Assembly: GCA_002329285.1 (NCBI GenBank)
Contig: DCTO01000066.1
Location: forward strand, 2,936 to 29,006
Origin: Ruminococcaceae bacterium UBA1438
Lineage (GTDB): Bacteria; Bacillota; Clostridia; Oscillospirales; Acutalibacteraceae
Length of the DNA stretch: 26,071 nucleotides
Direction: 5' to 3'
Positions 1 to 6,519 of this stretch are shown here, piece by piece; within the stretch, counting starts at the first letter, position 1, and the number at the start of each line of letters is the position of its first letter. The notes under the pieces were generated by a model. The model did no database searches, was not told the origin of the DNA, and saw only the letters and a list, made by a program, of their open reading frames with translations. The position numbers and the translations under genes are program-made.

Positions 1-2
1 AA

Positions 3-128
3 AGTGCGTTTGAAGGCAGAAAATACGGTTTTAATATCAAGAGTAAATTGTTAAAGCTTTTCATTATATTTCTGGCAATATCCGCACTTGCGTCATGGAT
101 ATGCACATTATTATGCACACTATTTTGA
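3..128 (+). CDS. C-terminal fragment of an unidentified membrane protein
   Basis: An open frame enters from the left edge and ends at TGA 126-128, giving 41 residues. A basic patch (GRKYGFNIKSK) is followed by about 25 hydrophobic residues (LLKLFIIFLAISALAS and on), which looks like a terminal transmembrane helix. The family cannot be named from this piece. It converges on the LysR gene across a shared hairpin, and the short gap to that hairpin fits a gene end. The frame could still be chance, because only 41 codons are visible. Confidence 0.45.
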   Translation, partial: SAFEGRKYGFNIKSKLLKLFIIFLAISALASWICTLLCTLF

Positions 129-147
129 AATGATAACAAAAAAATAA

Positions 148-174
148 GGCAAGGAATGAAAACCATTCCTTGCC
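148..174 (-). terminator. Intrinsic terminator behind the LysR gene
   Basis: Perfect 11-bp inverted repeat (GGCAAGGAATG / CATTCCTTGCC) with a 5-nt loop. Read on the minus strand it is followed by a run rich in T (complement of positions 135-147, including seven A), so it best terminates the LysR gene. It may also stop plus-strand transcription from the left edge. Confidence 0.8.
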
Positions 175-180
175 TGTTTG

Positions 181-1058
181 TTATAAATTAAATGACGCTA
201 TTATTTGCTGCAAAAATCTCTCTGCAATCGGCGAAAAAGTCTGGTGTTTCTTCCATACAAGGAAGAGCCTTGTTTCAAGCCTCGGGGTTAACGGTCGGAA
301 CACAAGTCCGCTTTCTAATGAGGTATCTACCAACTTGTCAAAGGTGAGCAAATAGCCGAGATGTTCCTTTGCGAACAGCGATGCGTTATAGGAAAGCTTG
401 AAAGAGCCTTCAAGGTGCAGCTGTTCCATTTTTTCCTTTGCCCAGTTCGGTATATCTTTCTGCCAACCCTGTCCTGAGCAAAACAAAGGCAAATCGATGA
501 GGTCGTCCGCACATATGGCTTTTTTCTTTGCAAGCGGTACGTCCGCAGGCATCACAACGCCCCATATATCCGCTTTTGGAAAAACAAGCGATTCGTATTT
601 GCTGCTATCCGGAATTTCCGCAAGCACGGCAAAATCAAGCAGTCCCTTGTCAAGCTTTTCCGCCACCTGCTCCGTATCGCCGCTTGTGATATGATAGTGA
701 AGGTTAGGATAGCTCTTCTTAAATTTGTTAATCTCACGCACAAGATAACGGATTTGATAGGACTCCGCTAAACCGAAAAAAGCTCACCGCCCGTGATATC
801 ATCAAGCGATACAAATTCCTTTTCAATTTTATCCGCCATACTGATAAGGTCCTCGGCTCTGTCACGGAGCAAAATGCCTTCTTCCGTCAGTTTTATGCTG
901 AAGCTGTGACGCGTAAACAACTTTTTGCCGAGCTCGTCCTCAAGTGATTTTAACGCCTTTGAGAGTGTCGGCTGTGTAACGTGCAGCTGCTCGGCGGCCC
1001 TTGTCATATTCGCCTCTCTTGCTACTGCAAGATAATATCTGAGTGTGCGTATTTCCAT
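181..1058 (-). pseudogene. LysR-type transcriptional regulator, frameshifted
   Basis: Two adjacent frames together make one full LysR protein of about 292 residues. The first (from ATG 1058, with AAGGAGC just upstream) carries the N-terminal winged helix: MEIRTLRYYLAV, then NMTRAAEQLHVTQPTLSKAL. It stops near 768 after GGELFSV. The second frame continues with the expected GLAESYQIRYLVREINKF and the effector-binding domain to 181. The break lies in a run of six T (minus strand) at 776-781; seven T would restore one frame reading GELFFGLAES. Either this is a real inactivation, a slippage switch, or a sequencing error. It is divergent from the hydrolase, the usual LysR target arrangement, so it probably controls 1175-2664 when intact. 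The family call is certain; the state of the gene is not. Confidence 0.85.
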
Positions 1059-1084
1059 AATAAGCTCCTTTTGATATTCCAAAT

Positions 1085-1104
1085 ATGAATATCATGATAT
1101 TCAT
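1085..1104. promoter_or_regulatory. 20-bp perfect palindrome, probable LysR or other operator
   Basis: ATGAATATCATGATATTCAT is its own reverse complement. It overlaps the -10 and transcription start of the minus-strand LysR promoter and contains the T-N11-A spacing typical of LysR boxes. Autorepression of the LysR gene is the natural reading, but this is inference. Confidence 0.6.
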
Positions 1105-1131
1105 TATAGCAATTTGCAAATAATAATGCAA
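1103..1131 (-). promoter_or_regulatory. Sigma-A promoter for the LysR gene
   Basis: On the minus strand TTGCAT (1131-1126), a 17-bp spacer, then TATAAT (1108-1103). It faces and overlaps the plus-strand promoter at 1114-1142. Confidence 0.65.
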
Positions 1132-1142
1132 GGTGGTAAAAT
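1114..1142 (+). promoter_or_regulatory. Sigma-A promoter for the hydrolase operon
   Basis: TTGCAA (1114-1119), 17-bp spacer, TAAAAT (1137-1142). The expected start of transcription lies about 25 bases before the ribosome site GGAGGA at 1162-1167. Confidence 0.65.
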
Positions 1143-1174
1143 AAAATCAGAAAAATAATATGGAGGAATACATT

Positions 1175-2173
1175 ATGTTAAAGGCAGAGGAATTAAAACT
1201 CGTTGAAGTGTGGGATAAAACATTCCCAAAAAGTGATAAAGTTGAACACAGCAAGGTAACCTTTGTTAACCGTTACGGTATAACGCTTGCTGCCGATATG
1301 TATATACCGAAAGAAGATGGCAAGCTCCCTGCAATAGCTGTCAGCGGTCCTTTCGGCGCAGTTAAAGAGCGGTGTTCAGGTCTTTACGCACAGAATATGG
1401 CAGAAAGAGGCTTTTTAACAATCGCCTTTGACCCATCCTTTACGGGAGAAAGCGGCGGCACGCCGAGATATATGGCTTCTCCCGATATCAACACCGAGGA
1501 TTTTATGGCGGCAGTTGATTTCCTTTCGCTAAACGAAAAAGTTGACGCTGGCAGAATCGGCATTATCGGCATATGCGGTTGGGGCGGTATGGCGATAAAT
1601 GCCGCTGCGCTCGATACAAGAATTAAGGCAACCGTTGCTTCCACAATGTACGATATGACAAGAGTAAATGCCAACGGCTATTTTGACTCAGAGGATAGCG
1701 AAGAGGCACGCTATGAAAAGAAGGCGGCTATGTGCGCACAGCGTATCAGGGATTATGCCGCAGGCGAATATGCCCTCGGCGGCGGTGTTGTTGACCCGCT
1801 TCCTGATAACGCGCCTTCCTTCGTAAAAGATTATCATGATTATTACAAAACGGACAGAGGCTATCATCCACGTTCACTCAATTCAAACGACGGCTGGAAT
1901 ATTACCGGCTGTGAGTCCTTTATGAATCAGCCGATACTCAAATACTCAAACGAAATCCGAAGCGCCGTTATGATTATGCATGGCGACAAAGCGCACTCCT
2001 TCTATTTCGGCAAGGACGCTTATGAAAATATGGTCAAGGACAGCAAGTATGCAAATAACAAAGAGCTTCTTGTAATTGAGGGAGCAGTTCATACCGACCT
2101 CTATGACGGCGGAAATTATAATGCAATCCCGTTTGATAAGCTGCAAAGTTTCTTTGAGAAAAACCTAAAATGA
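1175..2173 (+). CDS. Alpha/beta hydrolase with cysteine nucleophile (dienelactone hydrolase/FrsA-like)
   Basis: A 332-residue cytoplasmic hydrolase. ATG 1175 is preferred because GGAGGA (1162-1167) sits at proper distance; the earlier in-frame ATG at 1160 overlaps that site. The oxyanion strand PAIAVSGPFGAVKE is followed by the nucleophile elbow GIIGICGWGG near residue 134, where cysteine replaces the usual serine, as in dienelactone hydrolases. Candidate acid and base are in MIMHGDKAH and GAVHTDLYD near the C-terminus, which completes a Cys-Asp-His set. The natural substrate cannot be told from the sequence; an ester or lactone is likely. It overlaps the next gene by four bases (ATGA) and is divergent from the LysR gene, which probably regulates it. 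Confidence 0.85.
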   Translation: MLKAEELKLVEVWDKTFPKSDKVEHSKVTFVNRYGITLAADMYIPKEDGKLPAIAVSGPFGAVKERCSGLYAQNMAERGFLTIAFDPSFTGESGGTPRYMASPDINTEDFMAAVDFLSLNEKVDAGRIGIIGICGWGGMAINAAALDTRIKATVASTMYDMTRVNANGYFDSEDSEEARYEKKAAMCAQRIRDYAAGEYALGGGVVDPLPDNAPSFVKDYHDYYKTDRGYHPRSLNSNDGWNITGCESFMNQPILKYSNEIRSAVMIMHGDKAHSFYFGKDAYENMVKDSKYANNKELLVIEGAVHTDLYDGGNYNAIPFDKLQSFFEKNLK

Positions 2174-2664
2174 GAAAGGCTATTATAGTTTTGCTTTTGC
2201 TCTTACTCATATGCTTAACGGCTTGCAGTGCAAAACAGAAAAGCAATGCAACCACTACTGCACAGACGACTACAGCAGAGCAAATTGAAACAACAAAGGA
2301 AAGAGAAATGACTCAGTTAATGCTGAAAATAGAGGAACGGGTAATTGCTGTTCAGTGGGAAGAAAACGAAAGCGTTGAAGCCTTAAAGCAGTTGGTAACG
2401 GAAAACCCTGCCAAAATTGCTCTGTCTATGTACAGCGATTTTGAGCAGGTCGGCGCTATCGGTAGCAACCTACCGAGAAATGATGTTCAGATGACAACGC
2501 AGGCAGGTGATATTGTATTATATCAGGGTAACCAAATCGTCATCTTTTACGGCTCGAATTCGTGGAGTTATACAAAGCTCGGAAGCATTAAAAACCTGTC
2601 GCAAGAGGAATTGACAGAGCTGCTTGGTAACGGCGACGTCAGCATAACCTTGTATTATGAATAA
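2170..2664 (+). CDS. Lipoprotein with cyclophilin-like domain
   Basis: 164 residues. The N-terminus MRKAIIVLLLLLLICLTACS is a type II signal with lipobox LTAC, so the mature protein is lipidated on Cys19 and held outside the membrane. A threonine-rich linker (about residues 26-45) leads to a compact domain (about 50-164) with ALSMYSDFEQVGAIG, GDIVLYQGNQIVIFYG and SWSYTKLG. This pattern belongs to the bacterial cyclophilin-like fold family (often next to hydrolases and flavodoxins), not to classical peptidyl-prolyl isomerases. The start codon overlaps the stop of the hydrolase, so the two are translationally coupled. Function is unknown. A strong terminator follows. Confidence 0.8.
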   Translation: MRKAIIVLLLLLLICLTACSAKQKSNATTTAQTTTAEQIETTKEREMTQLMLKIEERVIAVQWEENESVEALKQLVTENPAKIALSMYSDFEQVGAIGSNLPRNDVQMTTQAGDIVLYQGNQIVIFYGSNSWSYTKLGSIKNLSQEELTELLGNGDVSITLYYE

Positions 2665-2673
2665 CAAATCCAT

Positions 2674-2706
2674 AGCCGCAGATGACCTCTGCGGCTGTAC
2701 TTTTTT
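2674..2706 (+). terminator. Intrinsic terminator of the hydrolase operon
   Basis: AGCCGCAGA (2674-2682) pairs with TCTGCGGCT (2688-2696), followed by TTTTTT at 2701-2706. The T run is at the same time the beginning of the duplicated promoter block 2696-2740. Confidence 0.9.
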
Positions 2707-2740
2707 CGTATGATGTGGTATAATGAATCCGACAAATCGG
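2696..2740 (+). promoter_or_regulatory. Duplicated promoter-operator block, copy 1 (TetR gene)
   Basis: Matches 6008-6052 at 43 of 45 positions. It contains an extended -10 (TGG followed by TATAAT at 2719-2724), a poor -35 (TGTACT at 2696-2701, 17 bp away) and, just downstream of the -10, the inverted repeat CCGACAAATCGG (2729-2740). That position suits a repressor site, and the TetR protein encoded next to it is the simplest candidate. Confidence 0.7.
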
Positions 2741-2759
2741 GAGTTGCGGAGATGATAGT

Positions 2760-3305
2760 TTGAAACGAATGACAACGAAGGAAATACTGGCGGCGTCCTT
2801 CAAGGAGCTTGCGGAACGCAAAAATATTGAGAAGATAACCGTAAAAGATATAGTTGATAATTGTGGCTATTCACCTGCCACCTTTTATCGCCATTTCAGC
2901 GATAAATATGATTTGATTGCGTGGAGCTATGTTCAGGAAAGCGCGCAGATTATGGGTAAGATTGACGGCGAATATATATGGCGAGAAACGCTGCTTGACG
3001 GCGCGCTGTATTATTGGGAAAACAGGGATTACATAAAAAATTTGTGTCTGCACACAAGCGGTCACGAAACCTTTATAAAATATATGGCGCAAACAAATAT
3101 CAGCCTTTTAAAGGCAGAGGTTCAGAAGGCGCTTGGGGATACGCCGCTTGATGCACAGACGGAGATGTTAATAAATGTTTACTGTCTCGGCACAGTCGCC
3201 CTTGTATGTGAATGGATAGTGGGTAATATTGAAGCAACACCGCAGTTTATCGCAAAGGTGTTTGAGGACTCCCTGCCGCCGCTGCTCAAGAAATATCTGA
3301 ATTAA
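2760..3305 (+). CDS. TetR/AcrR-family repressor
   Basis: 181 residues. The TTG at 2760 is chosen because GGAG (2748-2751) lies 8 bases before it; the ATG at 2769 would be too far. The N-terminal helix-turn-helix reads ITVKDIVDNCGYSPATFYRHFSDKYDLI (in part, residues about 25-52), which is diagnostic. The C-terminal ligand domain resembles the DhaS/TetR_C group seen in Firmicutes. It is transcribed alone from the block at 2696-2740, which holds a probable autoregulatory operator, and is followed by a hairpin. The same operator in front of the ACT gene at 6074 suggests a small regulon; the ligand is unknown. Confidence 0.9.
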   Translation: MKRMTTKEILAASFKELAERKNIEKITVKDIVDNCGYSPATFYRHFSDKYDLIAWSYVQESAQIMGKIDGEYIWRETLLDGALYYWENRDYIKNLCLHTSGHETFIKYMAQTNISLLKAEVQKALGDTPLDAQTEMLINVYCLGTVALVCEWIVGNIEATPQFIAKVFEDSLPPLLKKYLN

Positions 3306-3334
3306 ATGAGAGAATTTAACTCGTTTCTCTCATT
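3305..3334 (+). terminator. Hairpin after TetR gene
   Basis: Perfect 10-bp inverted repeat AATGAGAGAA / TTCTCTCATT with a 10-nt loop, overlapping the TetR stop codon. There is no clear T run, so termination is possible but not certain. Confidence 0.45.
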
Positions 3335-3393
3335 ATGAGATAAATATAAATGCATTATAAATTGAACAAGACCCACCTTCGATGTATGATTGA

Positions 3394-3426
3394 ATTGTGG
3401 TTGTGCACAATAATACAGCGCACAAC
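3394..3426 (+). promoter_or_regulatory. Nested inverted repeats in the redox operon promoter region
   Basis: GTTGTGC (3400-3406) and GCACAAC (3420-3426) form a perfect 7-bp inverted repeat with 13 bases between, inside which lies TAATAC, a possible -10. The left arm also belongs to the palindrome TTGTGCACAA (3401-3410) and to ATTGTG-N6-CACAAT (3394-3411). A regulator such as the OhrR-like protein of this operon could bind here; no protein can be assigned from sequence alone. Confidence 0.45.
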
Positions 3427-3454
3427 AGATTTAATTATTTCGGAGGTTTTTATT

Positions 3455-3904
3455 ATGACAAAGATTGAATTATTAAAGGCATTTGCAAAGGGCTGGTTCG
3501 GCAATTCACAGCAGCACTCCATTCACGCTCAGCTTCTCAAGGCAAGAGGTCTTAACAAGCTTGGCGACAAGATTATGGCTGAGTCCGACGAAGAGTGGGA
3601 GGAGGCAAAGCAGGTAAACGCACGTCTTATCGAGCTCGGCGAAACACCTGTTGTCGAGTTTGAGGCGTACCCCGTGATTACGGATATTAAGGAAATGCTT
3701 GAATACGACTGCAAGGATTCCGAGGAAGCTCTCCCGATGATGAGCAAGTCGCTCTCGATGTTTGACGATGACTATGTAACCAAGGCAATGATTGAAAAGT
3801 TCATCCTCGATGAGCAGGAGCATTACAACTGGGTAAAAGGTCATCTTTGCCTGATTGAGCAAATCGGGATGGAAAACTATATTATTGAAATGTTAGGTGA
3901 ATAA
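3455..3904 (+). CDS. Ferritin-like (bacterioferritin-type) four-helix protein
   Basis: 149 residues from ATG 3455, preceded by CGGAGG (3440-3445). The protein is almost wholly helical. AESDEEWEEAKQVNARLIEL (in the first half) aligns with the bacterioferritin segment that normally reads ES.EE..HA...RI..L, and DEQEHYNWVK near the C-terminus is the second half of a di-iron site. The first site has Glu where the family has His (EEWEE instead of EExxH), so metal binding may be altered. It heads an operon with a flavoprotein, an OhrR-like regulator and a rubredoxin fusion, which suggests iron or oxygen handling. The longer frame opening at 3350 lacks a ribosome site and runs through the promoter. 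Confidence 0.75.
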   Translation: MTKIELLKAFAKGWFGNSQQHSIHAQLLKARGLNKLGDKIMAESDEEWEEAKQVNARLIELGETPVVEFEAYPVITDIKEMLEYDCKDSEEALPMMSKSLSMFDDDYVTKAMIEKFILDEQEHYNWVKGHLCLIEQIGMENYIIEMLGE

Positions 3905-3906
3905 TA

Positions 3907-4419
3907 ATGAAAATAGCAATTCTTAACGGAAGTCCGAGAAAACAGAACACTTCTGCGATGGTTGACGCATTTTGCGAGGGAGCAAAAGAGGCAGGACACG
4001 AGGTAGAGGTGCTTCATGTAGGCAAGATGAAAATCGCAGGCTGTATGGGTTGTGAATACTGCCATACAAAAGGCGAAGGCAAATGCATACAGAAGGACGA
4101 TATGGAAAAGGTTATGCCTGCATATCTCGATGCTGATATGCTCGTATTTGCTTCACCGGTTTACTATTTTGATATGACTGCACAACTGAGTGCGGCAATT
4201 CAAAGAGTTTATGCCATCGGCAAGCCTGCAAAGGCTAAAAAGGCGGCTTTCCTTATTAGCTCAGGCTCACCCAACACTGCAAGCGGTGCGATTGCTACAT
4301 ATCAGAATATGATTGGCTTTATGGGCATTGAGGATGCAGGTATCATTACAGCGGCTGGCGACGAAAACAAGTCAGAGGCAAAGCTTTGCGAAATTAAAGA
4401 GTTTGCAAAAAATCTGTAA
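3907..4419 (+). CDS. Iron-sulfur flavoprotein / NADPH-dependent FMN reductase-like
   Basis: 170 residues in the flavodoxin-like fold. The N-terminal MKIAILNGSPRKQNTSAMVD is the FMN phosphate loop. Cys46, Cys49, Cys52 and Cys60 (GCMGCEYC, then C after seven residues) form the compact CX2CX2CX7C pattern known from archaeal and clostridial iron-sulfur flavoproteins, where it holds a 4Fe-4S cluster. FASPVYYFDMTAQL is the second flavin-contact segment. It starts two bases after the ferritin-like gene, so the two are cotranscribed. A role in electron transfer to oxygen or peroxide, perhaps with the rubredoxin domain encoded downstream, is plausible inference. It might instead be a plain flavodoxin-family reductase with redox-active cysteines. 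Confidence 0.85.
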   Translation: MKIAILNGSPRKQNTSAMVDAFCEGAKEAGHEVEVLHVGKMKIAGCMGCEYCHTKGEGKCIQKDDMEKVMPAYLDADMLVFASPVYYFDMTAQLSAAIQRVYAIGKPAKAKKAAFLISSGSPNTASGAIATYQNMIGFMGIEDAGIITAAGDENKSEAKLCEIKEFAKNL

Positions 4420-4431
4420 GGATGTGTTAAT

Positions 4432-4590
4432 ATGAAAACAAAAACCATTATTGGAATTATTGTTGCAGTTTTAGTTTTATGCTGCTGTTTTACACACAGA
4501 AGAGTTATTAAGGCGTTGATAAAAGGCGAAGAAATGCCGAAAGCGCCAAAGTGGCACTGTTGGGTGCCGAAGGATAAAAGGAGAGACTGA
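4432..4590 (+). CDS. 52-residue single-span membrane peptide
   Basis: ATG 4432 follows AAGGAT at a normal distance; the stop TGA (4588-4590) overlaps the start of the MarR gene (TGATG). The peptide has a lysine-containing start, one hydrophobic span (IIGIIVAVLVLCCCF, residues about 6-20, with three consecutive cysteines at its end), then a basic tail with a WHCW motif near residues 41-44. The span could be a membrane anchor or, less likely, an uncleaved lipoprotein signal. Nothing known can be assigned. Tight coupling on both sides and a good ribosome site argue that it is translated. Confidence 0.65.
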   Translation: MKTKTIIGIIVAVLVLCCCFTHRRVIKALIKGEEMPKAPKWHCWVPKDKRRD

Positions 4591-5045
4591 TGTCAACGAC
4601 AGCAGAAAATAAATACGAGAGTATTCGGCTTGATAATCAGCTTTGTTTTCCGCTGTATGCCTGCGCCAAGGAGGTCGTGCGCCAATACCGCAAGCCTCTT
4701 GAGGCACTTCATTTGACTTATACCCAGTATCTTGTTATGATGGTGTTGTGGGAGCACGGCACATTAAGCGAGAGTGAACTCGGGAATAAGATACATCTTG
4801 ATTCGGGAACGCTTGCTCCGCTTCTGAAACGGCTTGAAAAAACAGGATATATTCTGCGCAGCCGACCTGAAAACAACGAGCGGAAGCTGTTTGTCACATT
4901 AACCGAGCAGGGCGAAAGGCTTAAGGAAAAAGCAACCTCTGTACCCTATGCTATGACAGGCTGTCTTGACCTTACTCAGACGGAGCTTGTCCAGTTAAAA
5001 GCGCTACTTAATAAAGCATTGACAGGAATGGAGAAAAATTTATGA
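4590..5045 (+). CDS. MarR-family redox regulator, OhrR-like
   Basis: 151 residues. [20 protein letters not shown] carries Cys19 in the place of the peroxide-sensing cysteine of OhrR, followed by the [16 protein letters not shown] helix and the winged-helix recognition segment ([19 protein letters not shown]). Ribosome site AAAGGAG (4576-4582). The start overlaps the stop of the small membrane peptide and the stop overlaps the next start (ATGA at 5042), so the gene sits in the middle of one transcript. In known systems oxidation of this cysteine releases OhrR from DNA; here the operon promoter region with inverted repeats (3394-3426) is the likely target. The peroxide type it senses is not visible. 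Confidence 0.88.
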   Translation: MSTTAENKYESIRLDNQLCFPLYACAKEVVRQYRKPLEALHLTYTQYLVMMVLWEHGTLSESELGNKIHLDSGTLAPLLKRLEKTGYILRSRPENNERKLFVTLTEQGERLKEKATSVPYAMTGCLDLTQTELVQLKALLNKALTGMEKNL

Positions 5046-5980
5046 TTATTAAAGCAGTTAAATTCAGGAAAGACGGATTCTATTCACAGCCGTTTGCTTT
5101 CGGCGGTGAGGAAGGAATGGATAAATTCGATAAAAGCGTCCGTTACCGCGGAACGCTTCAGAATTATCTGATTGATACAGGCGACGAGGTAATTCTTGTT
5201 GACACGGGTCTGCCTGCCGGCACACCGGAGGAGGCACCGGACGAAAACAGTCTTGCATATACAGGCAAGGACATAAGCACCTATACGGAAGCACTTGCAG
5301 ACCTCGGCTACAAGCCGGAGCAGGTTACAAGAATTTTACTTACTCACAAGCACAGCGACCATTCTGGCGAGTTGAAATCCTTCCCGAATGCAAAGATTTA
5401 TGTCAACGAGGAAGAAATATCCGCCGACGAGCTCAAGGGACTTGATAATATTGTACCCGTTTCCTTTACGGACGGCGCTTATTACAATTTCCCTGCAAGT
5501 CAGAAGATTATTGACGGCGTTTACTTTATAAAAGCAAAGGGACACACAAACGGAAACAGCATTGTTATCGTCGAAAACGACGGACTTTTCTATATGCTCC
5601 ACGGCGATATTACATATGTTGATGAGGCGCTCTATGAAAACAAGCTTTCTGTTGTATTTGACGACCTTGCCGAAGCAAGAGTAACGCTTGACAGAGTGCG
5701 TGAATTCGTTTCCATGCATCCGACGGTTTACTGCGGTACGCATACCCCGCAGGGTTATGAAAATCTGGAAGGCAAAAAGATTATTGATTTGAATAACCCG
5801 CCCGAAACCATCCCCGCAGGCGAAATCATATTCAAAACAGCCACAGGCAAATATGTGTGCTCCGTTTGCGGCTATGTTTATGACCCCGCAGAGCATGACG
5901 GCGTTGCATTTGAGGATTTACCGGACGATTGGCGCTGCCCGCGCTGCAAGCAGCCGAAAGAAAAATTCAACAAAGCTTAA
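5042..5980 (+). CDS. Metallo-beta-lactamase-fold hydrolase fused to rubredoxin
   Basis: 312 residues in two domains. The metallo-beta-lactamase domain (about 1-250) has the metal motif [10 protein letters not shown] with His102, His104, Asp106 and His107, then His168 (KGHTNG), Asp189 (HGDI) and His234. The C-terminal 45 residues are rubredoxin: [12 protein letters not shown] and RCPRCK, with iron ligands Cys273, Cys276, Cys299 and Cys302. The fusion puts a one-electron carrier on a binuclear metal enzyme, as in rubredoxin-fused flavo-diiron proteins, but no flavodoxin domain is present here; the flavoprotein encoded at 3907-4419 could supply that part. The lactonase-like sequence ([20 protein letters not shown]) leaves open a hydrolytic role. 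It is the last gene of the operon and is followed by a terminator. Confidence 0.9.
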   Translation: MIIKAVKFRKDGFYSQPFAFGGEEGMDKFDKSVRYRGTLQNYLIDTGDEVILVDTGLPAGTPEEAPDENSLAYTGKDISTYTEALADLGYKPEQVTRILLTHKHSDHSGELKSFPNAKIYVNEEEISADELKGLDNIVPVSFTDGAYYNFPASQKIIDGVYFIKAKGHTNGNSIVIVENDGLFYMLHGDITYVDEALYENKLSVVFDDLAEARVTLDRVREFVSMHPTVYCGTHTPQGYENLEGKKIIDLNNPPETIPAGEIIFKTATGKYVCSVCGYVYDPAEHDGVAFEDLPDDWRCPRCKQPKEKFNKA

Positions 5981-5987
5981 ACCGAAG

Positions 5988-6018
5988 CACCGCCGCCTAA
6001 TCGGCGGTGTACTTTTTT
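5988..6018 (+). terminator. Intrinsic terminator of the redox operon
   Basis: CACCGCCG (5988-5995) pairs with CGGCGGTG (6002-6009), followed by TTTTTT at 6013-6018. As at 2674-2706, the T run belongs to the duplicated promoter block. Confidence 0.9.
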
Positions 6019-6052
6019 CATATGATGTGGTATAATGAATTCGACAAATCGG
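6008..6052 (+). promoter_or_regulatory. Duplicated promoter-operator block, copy 2 (ACT gene)
   Basis: Differs from 2696-2740 at only two positions. Extended -10 TATAAT at 6031-6036 preceded by TGG; operator-like TCGACAAATCGG at 6041-6052. It probably drives the ACT-domain gene under the same repressor as the TetR gene. Confidence 0.7.
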
Positions 6053-6073
6053 TATTTAAGGAGTTGAAATAAA

Positions 6074-6439
6074 ATGGTGCTAAAAGTATTGCCATATCAT
6101 CTTACTGTGTGCAAGGTTCCAAACATTACTGAAATTGATATGACATCTGAACTCTTTTTTATCAGTAAAACCGACGAGGAATTATCTTTGGTTTGCAAAA
6201 CGGAAGATACGCCGTCAAAAACAACGGAATGTGAACACGGATGGAAGGGCTTTCGTATTGAAGGTGAGTTGGATTTTTCTCTTATAGGAATCCTGTCAAA
6301 GCTCTCAACTATTCTTGCAGAAGAAAAAATAGGTATCTTCGCCGTATCAACATATAACACTGACTATATTTTGGTAAAAGAAGAACAATTTGAAAAAGCA
6401 ATAAATGCTCTAAAAAAGAACGGATACGAAATAGCTTGA
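6074..6439 (+). CDS. ACT-domain protein
   Basis: 121 residues. ATG 6074 has AAGGAG 11 bases upstream (6057-6062). The second half, GELDFSLIGILSKLSTILAE followed by KIGIFAVSTYNTDYILVKEE, is a typical ACT fold (amino-acid binding regulatory domain) of the small ACT_7-like family; the N-terminal half resembles the degenerate ACT repeat in those proteins. Such proteins are stand-alone and poorly characterised; many are predicted amino-acid sensors. It is monocistronic, driven by the same promoter-operator block as the TetR gene, and followed by an inverted operator copy at 6446-6457. Ligand and partner are unknown. Confidence 0.8.
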   Translation: MVLKVLPYHLTVCKVPNITEIDMTSELFFISKTDEELSLVCKTEDTPSKTTECEHGWKGFRIEGELDFSLIGILSKLSTILAEEKIGIFAVSTYNTDYILVKEEQFEKAINALKKNGYEIA

Positions 6440-6445
6440 CAACTT

Positions 6446-6457
6446 CTGATTTGTCGG
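6446..6457 (-). promoter_or_regulatory. Third, inverted copy of the operator motif
   Basis: CTGATTTGTCGG matches the reverse complement of CCGACAAATCGG at 11 of 12 positions. It starts only seven bases after the ACT stop codon and overlaps a possible promoter, TTGTCG (6451-6456), 16 bp, TATAAT (6473-6478). Confidence 0.45.
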
Positions 6458-6478
6458 GCAAATGCTTTAACCTATAAT
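6451..6478 (+). promoter_or_regulatory. Possible promoter behind the ACT gene
   Basis: TTGTCG, 16-bp spacer, TATAAT. A transcript from here would reach the hairpin at 6520-6552 after about 70 bases without an ORF, so a small RNA is possible but unproven. Confidence 0.35.
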
Positions 6479-6519
6479 TTCATAAGTGGTCATTAGATGG
6501 TCTTGGGAAACTTTTAAAA

